NCBI GenBank assembly: GCA_024138025.1
Contig: JAMXBD010000368.1
Coordinates: 434,001 to 498,000 of the forward strand
From: Combretum micranthum
Taxonomy: Eukaryota; Streptophyta; Magnoliopsida; Myrtales; Combretaceae
DNA: 64,000 nucleotides
Reading direction: 5' to 3'
The translations under genes were made by a program, and so were the position numbers. Of this stretch, positions 43,820 through 55,871 are shown piece by piece (the first letter of the stretch is position 1; each line of letters opens with the position of its first letter). The notes beneath the pieces were generated by a model that did no database searches, was not told where the DNA came from, and saw only the letters and a list, made by a program, of their open reading frames with translations.

Positions 43820-45343
43820 GTCCTCTTTACAGGAGCTAAATGGATTCCAGGACTGAAAATTGGAGGCTTAGCAGGAGGTAATGCTGTTGACCCTAATCTA
43901 AAAGTTGCTGACATCTTGAATAAGGAGACTTTAGAGTATGATCTATGTAGTATTAGACATTGTTTGATGGATGTAGAAGTTAGGGCAATCAAAGCATTAC
44001 CTATTTTGCCTTTGAATGTAGAAGATCTGCTGCTGTGGCCTCATGATGGTAATGGGATTTGTATAGCTAAGTTAGTCTATCATTTTCTGCAAAATGGTAA
44101 ATATGGAGATCTTAATAAGCCATCATCATCTAAAAGCATTACCACTATGTATTGGAAGAAGATTTGGCAGTTGAAAACTTTACCAAAAATCCGGTAGCTC
44201 CTGTGGCGAATTGCATCACACTTTGTTCCTACACTTCATAATCTAGCAAAGCACAGAGTGGTGGAGTTGGATCTGTGCCTTTTCTGCGGTGTCCCTAAAA
44301 CCACTAAACATGTTATGTTATGAAGCGACTGGATAGGGTATGTATGGTTTGCTATTTTAGGAGTAAAGATTAACAAGCAAAGAATCAATGGCTTTATAGA
44401 GTGGTGGCAAGAGGTGTTTGAACATACAAGACAAAGTGGGTTGAAATCCTCTTTAGTTGAAATTGTCTGGTATATATGGAGGGAGAGATGCGACTGTGTT
44501 TATAATCATAGAAACCCCAACCCTAAAGCAACAGCAAGATGATTTAAGCTTGGTTTAAGGAGAAAACAAAATATGGAGAAAGTTACTTTACCGGATCTCA
44601 AAGACTCGATCTTTTTTGGTGAAAAATCATCCGATGATGTACCTGCTGCTTTGAATGGCTCAATGCTTGCTAGGCCTGCATTTGGTATGGCTATGGGAGG
44701 ATTCGTGTCGCGTTCTGGAGAAGATGGATGTATAGAGTCACGTAGGGTGTTCTCTAGTCATTGGAGATGGGTCAGTCTTCGATGCACTGTATGAAATTGA
44801 TCACATATTTATTCACATATGGTTCAAGGGTCAAGTTTGATGTGGATGCGGCTATTGTAGTAGTGGCTCGTAATCTTAAGAGTGAACTCATAGAGGAGAC
44901 TCAAAACTTGTGCAAACCCATCAACTGAAGCTTGTGAACTCCTGCTTATTGCTCTTGGGCTTGATTTGGCAACTCATATGGGTTGGTCTTCTTTTTCTTT
45001 ATTCTCTTTTTTCTAGTAAGCTATTCGCGCTCTCAATGGAAAATCAGGTTGTTTGCATTGGCAGTTTTTCGGTTTTTCCGAGCAGGCCTTTTGTGTTTGA
45101 AGTCTTGTAACATTGCTTTTTCTTTTGTTTTTATTAGATGTAAGGCAAATTGTATTGCTGATTAGGTAGCTTCCTTTTTTAGAAAAAGGATGTGTCTCTT
45201 TCATTGGTAACTGACCACCCCATCATCTCTCCTAAAGCTCTTTAGTTTGATATGATCTCTTGGGTAAGAAATGTTTGTAATTTTTCAATCATGTTGATGA
45301 ATGAAATCTACTCTTTGAATAGCCAAAAAAAAAAAAAAAAAAA
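43820..45343 (+). pseudogene. LINE 3' part: zf-RVT, RNase H remnant and poly(A)
   Basis: After element B the LINE continues with AKWIPGLKIGG (about 43835) and the open stretch 43916-44197, which encodes the zf-RVT entry (YWKKIWQLKTLPKIR). Then come DLCLFCGVPKTTKHVML (about 44270-44320) and VEIVWYIWRERCDCVY (about 44456-44500). An RNase H-like tail follows in broken frames, with FIRCKANCIAD near 45131-45163, resembling the end of plant LINE RNase H domains. The element ends TTTGAATAGCC then about 18 A residues (45326-45343). Confidence 0.8.
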
Positions 45344-46497
45344 CAACCATAAATTATATGATGATTATGATCTGGTAACAAAGATCTATTAAACATAAAG
45401 TTTAGACAAATATTTAAATTATATAGTTTATAATAGACTAATGTAAGATGGAATCATAACCTAAATAATATGTGATATTTGTTGTACTATGGTCTCCTCA
45501 TTCTTCTATTTTTAAGATGAGAATGATTAGAGTGAAAGCTCAGTCTAGACATGCTAAATTTATTTATTAAAATAGGATTTTTGTCAAATTAATTATAAAA
45601 ATAAACTATCAAACTCGCATCTCCAAGTTACAATATGTGTTGGGAAGGTAACTCGCATATTTAACATGGTCTAATATATTAAAATTAAAATGATATGTCT
45701 TAAATGCGAGTTCGGTGGTTGATGGTCTATTTGATAATTAAGTTTGATTATATCCTATTTTAGTAATTAATTTCAAAATGAAATTTATTTTTACAAAAAT
45801 AGTCCCTTAATGGGTTTAAAGAGTCCAACCCAGTGGACGAGGAGTAGATGGGACTGATGCTCCTCCTAGCAACTGTAACATATTTGCCCATGGACTATTA
45901 ATATTGCCACGATGTTATTACTATTTAGACCGTGCTCGAACTGTTTTGGACTTGGTTGACTGGTTTTGTGGGCCGATGAGCCCAACTTACTTAGAACTTA
46001 AGCACCTAAAATGACGGTTTTTAAATAACTTATCTCCAATAGGCTAAAAGAATTTCAAAACAAATTACCTGGAATCACATCATCCGGTTTTTAAACTAAA
46101 TCAATAATTTCATAAAGTTTAAATTGGTTAGAAATTCAACCAGTAAAATTAGTCATATGTAATCTGTTTAAGTAGGCAAGGTAGCAAATAATCATCATCT
46201 TGGTCAAATTAGAAGTATGACACAAGAAGCCCGCAACATGAGGGAGCCAATCCTATATGGTTAAAGGGAATGATGCTTCTATTTAAACCAATGCAATTAA
46301 CTTGATTACTGATGTCCAATTAATGGGCGACAAACTCGATATTAGACAATTTAATTTTTAAAGCTGAGCAATTGGTAATTTGTATTAAGGTCTACGAATC
46401 AAAATTATTTAGTATATTATTAAGTAAAGAAATTAAGAATTTATTTCGGGTTTTTTGGACTGTAATATTTTATTGGCTAATACTGAGCAGCCGTTCG

Positions 46498-46534
<37 letters not shown>

Positions 46535-46618
46535 GTAATCACTTTGTTTTGCAATATATATTGGACTACAATTCGGTAAATTATTTTAATTGGCAATGAA
46601 TACTGGGCTAAGATGTTG
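45344..46618. other. intergenic AT-rich DNA
   Basis: No gene was recognised. A TA microsatellite occupies about 46501-46531. Short open frames here are composition artefacts. Confidence 0.35.
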
Positions 46619-48180
46619 GGCCCAAAAAGTAACTAAGAGGGGGTGAATTGGTTTCTGAAAACAAAAACTTTAACTTTGATTTTTTAAACTTTAAATACTT
46701 TCCCAATTAATTATAATAAAGTATGGCTTTGAAGTTGCTTTGCAATCACACAAGTAATTAAATGCACAAAAATAAAGAGTAGGGTAAGAGAAATTTGCAC
46801 AATGATTTATTGGGTTCCGTCTTGAGCATCAGTTCTCTCTTCTAACCTAAGCTAAGACCCGGTATTCCATACAGGTATGTTCCACTATATCCAATAAAAA
46901 ATTATTACAAATAGTATCTCAATTCACTCTATTAGACTTTACGCTAAACTTTAGCTATCTCTAAATTCAGAGTTATTTGTAATCTAACTCTCACAAAGTA
47001 ATCTAAAACAAATGAAGAGTAAAGAATTAAAGTCCTCTCAAATTTCAGTACAAGGAATGAAATTTAAACAAGCGTATTTAGCACGATAGTGAGCTATAGT
47101 GAAATTTTAGAGTAATGAGATCTTCTTCATATAGTTTATTTTTGAACTCATGTTTATATTTAAACTCCAAGACTTCAACAAATAAAGAGATGATTTGAAT
47201 ATTTGAGATGAGATTTGTTTCGATTTTTCTCCTTGCTATTGACAACACTGCTGATATATCCATTTAAATCTTCCAATGGATAAGATAAGTTGAATATTGA
47301 AGAAGATCTTGATCCTATTATTGTGCGCTTGTTGGAGATAACAAATTTAATGTAAATCTAATAGTAAAGTGAATATTGATACATATATCGTTGTAGACAA
47401 GTCTTAAGGTTGATATTTGAACGTTGTTAGCCATATCTTAATGAGAAATATCCTTTTATACTATTTAAGTTTGAAACAGATTTGTATCCCTTTGAAATTA
47501 GCCCGTATCTTGTTGTCCTTAAACTTCTATGAATTTGAATTTTTTGAGTTGTTGAAACACGACCTTGATATCTCATAAATAATAACTTTATCAAATAAGC
47601 TTCTCATGACAGATCGAGTCGAATCTTGGACATGTCTTAAAAATCGAACTTGAACATATGAGCTTGAACTTGCTATCAAAAACTTAAATCTTTAATAATA
47701 AAACTTTTAATCCAATAAAAACTCGATTCCCTTGGATATTTAACCAACTTTGTGAACATATTTGAATGCATTACCCAAATACATTTAATATTGGAGCTAG
47801 TCTTGAAATCTATGAAGAATCCTTATAAAATTCATCTGTAACATTCTACTCGTGATTTTAGATTTTTTGTGTAGCAGGTCTACTTTCTGAGTTACCTTTT
47901 GAGTGTTACTGTCTTCTTGATAAGCAACAGATCTACCTTCTAAGTTACATTTTGAATATTCCAGATTTTTGACAAGTTTTTCATATAGATTCTAAATTAC
48001 TCTCTAAGTTGAATATTTTTTGATGAACTCTTCTATAAAGCTTCGAACTTCTTCTATAAAGCTTCTAATATATTTTATACTTGAAAGTTGTACACTTAAC
48101 AACTTTTTTAATAAATACTTATATATGTTTTTTTATCATCAAAACCAAACTAAAGACTTAACATGATTTAGTAATTTATT
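46619..48180. mobile_element. possible degenerate retroelement remnant
   Basis: It opens with CTAAGAGGGGGTGAATTGG and soon after has ATTTATTGGGTTCCG. Similar strings are common in dispersed plant repeats. No termini, duplications or coding domains could be found, so both class and boundaries are uncertain. Confidence 0.25.
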
Positions 48181-48370
48181 TTGTTAGTAGTAGCGAACGC
48201 TGAGTGGTAGGGCATAGATGTTTGCCTGTGATGTTGTATAAGATTATACGTATACAGTATAGTCTTCACTAGGCTAGTTGCTCACCCATGCGGGGAAGAT
48301 ATTTTTCCGGTAATTGAGATTGGACATGAAGCTATGAGTCAATAAGGGTGGAAATAATAATAAAAAAGAA

Positions 48371-48577
48371 GACAAAAAGGAAAGGAAGAAAGAAAGGAAA
48401 AGGAATGTTTATGATTTTCATATTGTATTTGATATATAAAAAGGAACTTGGAGAATTTTTTCATTTCTATCGTGACAAAAAGGAAGGGAAGAAAGAAAGG
48501 AAAAGGGAATGATTATGATTTTCATATTGTATTTCATGTATAAAAAGGAACTTGGAGAAATTTTTTATTTCTATCAT
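48371..48577. repeat. 103-bp tandem duplication
   Basis: Two adjacent copies begin GACAAAAAGGAA at 48371 and 48474. They share a purine-rich start (GGAAGAAAGAAAGGAAAAGG) and the segment ATGATTTTCATATTGTATTT, with only a few differences, so the duplication is fairly recent. Confidence 0.85.
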
Positions 48578-49091
48578 TTGGTTGACAGGAAAATTTTATA
48601 ATTTTGTTGATTATTTGATAGCTCAAATTCATATTTGATTATCATCATTTGGTTCACTGCGTCTATAAGGGAAAGTGAATTTTTTTTCATAAACAATATT
48701 ACACTTGCTTTGTTTACAAAACTTAGATGTTTGGAATATGGTTTTGTAATTTTAGATCCTTTTTCCATTTATGTTTACTATTTGCTCTCTAATTTTAAAG
48801 AGAAAAAATTATTTGAAGAATGTAAAGCTTTTGCCCGCTTTTCTTCGTTCTATTAGATTTTTTACTGTTTTCTTTAATAACCAAATATACACAAATTTCA
48901 CTCTTCTCCATTAATTTTTCTTAATTTCCTTCCGCCTTCTCCCTTTTAAAGATAACCTAAGATTTGGAGAAGGTAAAAACTCGGTCTTGTAGATTCCTTT
49001 TTATTTAGAAAGATGCAATAGACTAGTTTTGCTTTTGGATTAAGGTTCCGAAAATATTATTAAATAAAGTTTTAGATAATATATTAATTAT

Positions 49092-49579
49092 GGTTATCGC
49101 ATTCGAGACGATACACTATCAATCTTGAACTCGACACGAATGAAAATACTTGAAGCTCAAACTTGATCAATTTAAATTTTTAAGTTTAAACTCGACTCTA
49201 ATCAATATTTAATGATCTCGAGGTCAACTCGGTTAGACTCTATTATTCTTATAAAAATTATATTAAAAAGTAAGTTGGAATTTAGGAATAAAATAGAATT
49301 TTTAGGTAAGTTAGTCTTAAAATATAATAAGTGCGGGTTATTCTACGTAAAGGGAAAAAAAAAATGAAAATAGACTTTGAAAACGAAAAAACACAAGTTT
49401 TAAAGTTTTTCTATAGAAATGTAAAAAGCTCAATAAGATTCGTCAGGTACTCGAATTGAGTATTTCAAAACTTAAACTCAATAACCAATCAAAATCTCAA
49501 CTTGATTGCAAATCGAGTCAAATTTTAGATATTATCCAGTTGAGCTTGAATAATTTACAAATGGTTCAACTCATTTATA
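49092..49579. mobile_element. degenerate hAT MITE, family of 8736-9078
   Basis: CTCGA-rich motifs (CTTGAACTCGAC, TTAAACTCGACTC, CTCGAATTGAGTATT) follow the order seen in the 343-bp and 417-bp members. It ends in CTCATTTATAGCCGTGCC, a diverged version of the terminal repeat. The left end is poorly defined and no target duplication is visible. Confidence 0.5.
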
Positions 49580-50012
49580 GCCGTGCCTTCAATAGGAGCA
49601 ATTGTTTGATTTTAACATCCTTGTGTATTACGCGTAAATTAAATAAAACAAGAAGAAGAAAAGGATTGAGACGGATCCAGCAGGCAGGCAAAACGCATAA
49701 CGTGGATTTTCAATTTTTTTTTTGTTTTTCAGTAACCTTGACTGACTAATCTAAATTCCATGATATCCTTTCGTCGTACCTTCTCTTATCCTCCCATCAA
49801 CATCAACGAATTTTGAAAAGAAGATCAAGAATTGGTATACATTTGAAAACTCCGCGCAAGACTAGGCGTATAGAAAACGTTGCTGAACTTTGAAACAAAA
49901 GTCTAGTCCTCTTATTGTTTTCCACACACGAATTTTTAGTATAAATATCTACGCTAAAATCTTCCACATAAAAAGTTTGAATAATATGAGATATTTAGAT
50001 AAGCAACAGTGA

Positions 50013-51364
50013 TGGAGATGTTCAATGAACCATACCGCAAATTGCCATTCTTTTGTATTTTGATCTTGTATACGGTTCGGTTTAGAAATAGCCTAAAATG
50101 GATATGGTTTGGTTCAAGGGGTTGAGTTGAATCAAATCATTTGAATCCGAATCGAACTGTTACATATTACAAGAAGTAAAAAAAAAATAAAAAATAATAA
50201 TAATAATAAGAGCCATTTTTATTTATTTATAACTCTTAGACATTAGATATTGAAATGAAATTCTATGGTTGCGTTATTAATTTTAGCAGGCCAATCGACA
50301 ATCCAATGGTTCACACCATACCCAACCGTATCGAACTACTAAAATAGTTAATATTTTAAGTATTATATTTATTTTAACGTTAGATATTTGACTGGATGAT
50401 CCTGTAAGCTCCGATTATATGCGATATTTCATTTTAATATCGTGGATGTATATAGTATGTTAGAATAGACTTTAAATAGAGTCATAATTCTAAATTTTAA
50501 TGTCATTCTTATATTTGTAACTTCAAAAAGGAATTGAGTAAGATTTCAATTTTTAGATTTATTAGGAGAAATTGTGATTCCACTCCAACTTATGAAATAT
50601 AAATTATATTTTTAACCATATTAATGCTATTTATAAATATAAATGTTATATATATATATATATATATTTTGTATTATATGTTTTACATAATACACCGGTA
50701 AATATATTATATATCTGATAATATCAAACAAGTAATCTTTTACACATCTCAAAAATTATAGAATTGACTTTTAATATAAAAAAAATAAGTTTTTAATACT
50801 TTGCACATCTCTTTGACACACTAATTGCTTTTTCTATTAATATTTTCCTAAATAAATAGAACAACGTTCCATAAATCATGATGTTGTTTATTATTATTTT
50901 CAAAAGCTTTACTAAATGTTCTCCTATTTTATTTCATTAATCTTGAAACCTTCCTAAAACTATAGAGAAACTTTCATAAATTTTAATGTTCTTTATTATT
51001 ATTACTATTTTCAAAAGTTTACAGTGTGTTTTCCTATTTTATTAATTTTAAATTCTTCTTAAAACTAACAAACAAGTATTGAGTTAAATAAAAAGGTGTA
51101 ATAGAATTTAAAACATGCACAATAATTTAATTGGACTATATACACGAGTAATATAATAGAATTCAAACATTAAAATATACTAATTATAACTAAATTGCTG
51201 TTAATATTATTTGTTAGAACTAAATAATTTTAAAAGTGGATCAAACTGAATCTAACCACATTTAAAGCTGTTTGGTTCATGAGGGTTTGAACCGAATCAT
51301 TTCAAATGTAGTTTCGGTTTGATTCAGCCTCTTAACCGATCAAACCAAAACATGAACACCTCTA
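50013..51364. mobile_element. possible hAT-like element with AACCGAACC-type ends
   Basis: Left end TGGAGATGTTCA and right end, reverse-complemented, TAGAGGTGTTCA form a plausible terminal repeat. Both sides carry GGTTTGGTT/AACCGAATC motifs typical of plant hAT-type non-autonomous elements. The 8-bp flanks match only partly (4 of 8). The interior is AT-rich and non-coding, with a TA microsatellite near 50647. Confidence 0.4.
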
Positions 51365-52009
51365 AATGGTTGTTTAGTATTTATTATATCATTTCTTATT
51401 AGTTATTTGTTTTACAATCATCGAATTTGACTATGGTGATTCTTAAAGTCTTTCTTAAATGCTACAAATAATATAAAAAGTTCCTAAAGGCGAGAATTAT
51501 TCAAGGATGCAATGGAGATCCTAGAAATAAAGATGACTTAAACATACATTGGTGTCATAGCGTCCCCTGAACGTCCTTCCTTTTTCATATTTTTTCTATT
51601 TATTTGCCACCTTCAATTTGTAGGTTCACATTTCTTAACAATATCCATAGACTTACCATGATCAATTTCATGTTTAGGATTTTCTATCATCATCACCATC
51701 ATTGACATTACATTTCCATTGAGATCGTATTTCCATGACTAGAATCAACATCGACAATTTTTTTTTCTTTAATCCTTGTGTCAGATTATGTTGTCGTTTT
51801 TTGATATCAGGCAAATTTTGTTCATTTAGGGAAAACGATTACGCTAGCAAAGTGAGATTGTGTCTGGTATCCTGCTATAAACAAGTTTATATATAAAAAT
51901 ATCAATTCATAATACGACCTATTTATTAATTTTATATTAAAATCAACCTAGTAACCTATCCATTTAATTAATGTGCTTCATTTTTAAGTTAAACCCATTT
52001 ATGAATTAA
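51365..52009. other. intergenic AT-rich DNA
   Basis: No gene, terminal repeat or structured element was recognised. Confidence 0.3.
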
Positions 52010-52383
52010 TGGCCGATTCACTTCACAGGGGGAATGGAATTCTAATTCAAAGAGAACGTAATGAGGTTATAATAATTATTATAATATTCTCTTAGTATAA
52101 AAGTAAAACAAATAATTATTAAAGTAAAAGGTAAAATATTATAATGTTCTTTATATTTATTACAGAAAAAGAAAATTGTATTGATGAAATTTTCAAGACA
52201 TGGGTATTTTATCAAGAGTTGAAAAATAAACAATTCATAGGGATAGGGATATGGATTACTATTTATCATTTTATATAATAACAATTTATTATAAATTATT
52301 ACTTTTCTCAAGTGAATATCGTAATAGTAGTTTTACATCAAACGAAGAGGGAATGATAGTTATTCATTTTAAGTAAAAGTCCA
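52010..52383. mobile_element. PIF/Harbinger-like MITE (374 bp)
   Basis: Ends TGGCCGATTCACTT and, reverse-complemented, TGGACTTTTACTTA form an imperfect inverted repeat. TAA occurs on both sides (52007-52009 and 52384-52386), the 3-bp duplication of the PIF/Harbinger group. The interior is AT-rich and non-coding. Confidence 0.5.
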
Positions 52384-52466
52384 TAAGGAATTTCTAAAAT
52401 ACTAAGAACAGTTATCCAACTTCAATTTGAATGAGACATTTATAGCATCATCTTCGATTTCTATCA

Positions 52467-52497
<31 letters not shown>

Positions 52498-53469
52498 TTA
52501 TATATACACAATCAAAATCATTCTAATACTTGTAATAATATCGTTATATTTCTAGGTTACATGTTTGGACAAGTCCGGTGAAAAGATGATAGCTTAAGAA
52601 TACAACTATTGAATCAAACTTTGGCTACTTTATAACTAATTTAGACAAAAAATTATAGCATAATTGTTTTGTAGGTCAATCTACTTCATTATCCGATTAA
52701 CTTTAATAAAAAAATTAATATATTCAAAGTTTAACTGATGAGGTAGGGACTTATTAAGACATGTATAAGTGGGTGTGTGTGTATGTGTGTATAAATATAA
52801 CTTTAAATAGATTAGACTGCGGTTTACTTAAGAATGGGTTAGAAAATGTAAGCAAATAAAATAAAGAGTGTTATTCTTATATAATAACCTGAGTCAAAGA
52901 AGTAGCAATGGACAATAAGAGCGAGAGAGAGAGGAGGTGCATAAGTTATTAATAGATAAGAAATAAAAGAAGAAGATGTTATAGTATAAACTTAATCCTT
53001 GAATATTAAAAATTTAATTTAAAACAAGTTTATATGGAGAGTCCACTTGCAAATAGGACCCATTTTAAAAAATTTAGGCTTTAGAGACAAAAAATAAGTT
53101 CCTAAATGTTAATTTTCATCATTAAAACCATTATCATTGATTCTATTTGTAAAAATATAATTTATTTTATCATTTTTTGTTATAGGATTTTTATTTTTAA
53201 ATGTCAGTTTTCTTGTAATGACCTATTTATTAATGTTTTTATTAGCGTGTTTGGATGCTAAACTTCAAACTAAATACATTTATGATAAATGGATCCAAAT
53301 GTGTTCGACCTTGTGGGTAAGTTTTGCACAATATATATTTATATATATATGTATATAGGACCTCGGTCAGTAACAAAGAGAGGCAGATTTGGAGATTTGA
53401 GAGATTGTTTAGTCTTTCTTTTAGGTACAATTTAATCCATTGAGTTTTTTTTTTTTTTAATATATTTGA
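52384..53469. other. intergenic AT-rich DNA with microsatellites
   Basis: A compound TC/TA microsatellite lies at about 52469-52500. No gene was recognised. Confidence 0.35.
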
Positions 53470-53542
53470 TAGGGCTAGATAAAAAAGCAACTAAACTGTG
53501 AACTGTGTCGAACCAAATCAATCCTGACTGAAATTTCAGTTT

Positions 53543-53575
<33 letters not shown>

Positions 53576-54403
53576 AACTATTTGGTTATAGGTTAGGTTC
53601 AGCACATTGTGTTGATTTGCGGTTTGATTAGGCATTGCGAACCAAACCGAACAGTTCATATCAAACTGAGCCATTTGATCATATACTTTTAAAAATCTGG
53701 TTCTAACTTTTAAAGACTACATCAACCCGGCCAATTTACACTTAACATCTAATTAAAATCAATCAAACTAAAATCATAAATGTTGAATATTCGGATAGTT
53801 TGATGTATTTTAGGATTTTCTGCTTCTTAGTTTTCATAGAATTTACAAAGTAATGGTTAAAAAAAAAAAACTAAATTCTTGACATGACTTATTATTCTTA
53901 TTACTTTTTTAATAAACTAACGAAAAATTTTGCATATTACTTTATCGATTGGGGAATGAGAATGACTGGGGAAGGAGAGAGGGACCCAGGCGAGTGTGAA
54001 TGGATTCTGCTGTTTATTTTATTCTCCCCTTACCCACGTCAATTGCCGTTTTATTAATGTATAATTACATGTTGAGCCGAGTTCATCATCTAATTTAATT
54101 TGAGTCACGCGGATTGTAGAATATGATAAACTGTCTATTTGCTGTTGATGTTGTTTGCCCCGGCAATTGAGAAAGCGGGTCATATGTTCCTTTTATTGAA
54201 ATGAAAAAGAGCAAATTCTCTCTCTCTCTCTCTCTCTCTCTTTTCTTTTTTTATAAGATTCGAATCATATATCGAATTATACCGAACTATTTATTTTTAA
54301 GGTTCAAAAAATTAGCGAATCAAACCATATGGTTAGGTTCAATTTTATAAAAATAACTTAACCGTAATTTTAAGTTCAGTTCGGATTGCCGAGCACACTC
54401 CTA
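53470..54403. mobile_element. possible hAT-like element with long T-tract
   Basis: Left end TAGGGCTAGATA and right end, reverse-complemented, TAGGAGTGTGCTCGG resemble hAT-type termini. The 8-bp flanks match at 5 of 8. The sides carry CGAACCAAA/GGTTCGGTT-type motifs. It contains a T-tract at about 53543-53573 and a TC microsatellite at 54217-54241. The boundaries need a second copy for confirmation. Confidence 0.4.
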
Positions 54404-54530
54404 CATTTTGAGTGATAAACACTATTTGCGTGTAAGTGGATTTTTATTTTTTTTTTTTTTTTAGTGTTTCCACATATTTTGTACTCCTTATCTAATTAAT
54501 GAAAAGTTTGCTCCTTCTTCGCTCATGGAC

Positions 54531-54947
54531 TAGGGTTATAAATGGATCGAGTCGATATAGTACCAAGCTCGAACTTGACTCGAATAAAAAACTCGAAACT
54601 CGAACTTGAACTCAATCGATCTTTGATTTTTAAACTCAAACTTGACTCGATTTAATATTTTATAAGCTCAACCTCGACTCGATTAAACTCGATTATTCTT
54701 TTAAATATTGATTAATTATAAAGAATATTTAATATTCAATAAGTTAAAACTCGACTTAATTCAATTTAGCACTCGATTAAGCTCACAATCTTACCAAGCC
54801 GAGTATTTTAAAGGTTAAACTCGAGCGCAGTAGCTACTCAGTTAGCTCAAACTAGAGCTTAACTTGATTGTAAGCGAATCAAATTTGCACTTTTGTTGAA
54901 TCAAGCTCGAATAGCTTGTGAACTTTCTCAACTCATTTACAACTCTA
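54531..54947. mobile_element. hAT-type MITE (417 bp), family of 8736-9078
   Basis: Left end TAGGGTTATAAATG and right end, reverse-complemented, TAGAGTTGTAAATG are inverted repeats with two differences. Flanks TCATGGAC (54523-54530) and CCATGGAC (54948-54955) are an 8-bp duplication with one mismatch. The CTCGA-rich interior parallels the 8736 copy. Confidence 0.85.
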
Positions 54948-54955
54948 CCATGGAC

Positions 54956-55868
54956 GTAGGCTTTAAGCTAAATCACCTAAATTCTCTGTGTTATATTTTT
55001 CTTCTCACTTGTCTTATTATCTTTCAATCTTTTAATTTTTGTTATTATTGTTTGCTACAAATCCATTTCAATTATCCCTGTTCATAACAAGTATCTAGCA
55101 TCCTGGGTCTGTCTGCATATATGAACCTGAGATATAAGATTTTGGTGGGAACTGGGAAGTAGTACAGGAGCATGATTCTTAATACCAGTTCATCGGGATG
55201 GTATTAATTGGAATAAGTCAGCGTATAACAATTTATAACAAGGAACTCTGCATCCATGGTCAGAACGATAGGTTGCCCCACAAAGTAAGTAAGCGCAATG
55301 CGACTCCTGTGTAAACTGCCAACCTCGTTAGAACCTCACAGGGCCGATGTTTCTTAAATTCCACGTCTCTCTGTCTGAGTGTTCTTAATGTGGTTATCTT
55401 CTCTCATCTTTATTGTGGCTCTTGTCGTCTTCCTCATCGAATGCTGACCTAGATGCATTTCCGTGTGGACCAAGCTTTTCCGTGACTTTTATACCAGACA
55501 ACGAAGGGACGAAGGGTTCAAACTCTATTTTGATAAGGGAAGGAAAAATACTGACAAGTTTATAGGATACAAATGGGTATCTTGAATTTTTGAAAATTCA
55601 AGTTCATTAAATGCTAACCTCAATACAAGAGCCCACCCCATTGAATCGGATACAATGGGTATCTTGTTTAACAAGATTTGTCCCTCAGCCCTAATTATGC
55701 ATTAATTTACTATAAAATGATCGGAATATGGCGACAAAAAAAAATGAAAAACGATTTTCTTTACTTGAATACATGTGAACTTTTAGGAAAATTACACGTT
55801 AATTTAGGAGGAATATGAAGAAATAAAATCGAGTAGCAAATATAGCAATATTTTGTTAGTATTATGAA
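54956..55868. other. intergenic DNA, no recognised gene
   Basis: Somewhat less AT-rich than its neighbours between 55080 and 55560, but no exon, open frame or element end could be supported. Confidence 0.3.
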
Positions 55869-55871
55869 TAA

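Larger units (their letters stand above)
21130..45343 (+). mobile_element. L1-type LINE, inactive, split by nested insertions
   Basis: One plus-strand non-LTR retrotransposon can be followed in order: a pyrimidine-rich leader (21130-21630), ORF1 (21632-about 23290), ORF2 endonuclease (about 23300-24140) and reverse transcriptase (24420-24988, resuming 35840-36806). The C-terminal zinc-finger and RNase H regions follow (43820-45240), and it ends in an A-tract (about 45326-45343). Two insertions separate the parts (24997-35831 and 36807-43814). At both junctions, removing the insert and one target duplication restores LINE reading frame, which fixes the insertion sites. Many stops and frameshifts show it is dead. 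No flanking LINE target duplication was found. Confidence 0.85.

Noticed and set aside
48181..48310. tRNA-like sequence
   Set aside because: Phrases such as GAGTGGTAGGGCAT recall a D-arm, but no acceptor stem or TTCRA T-arm could be paired.
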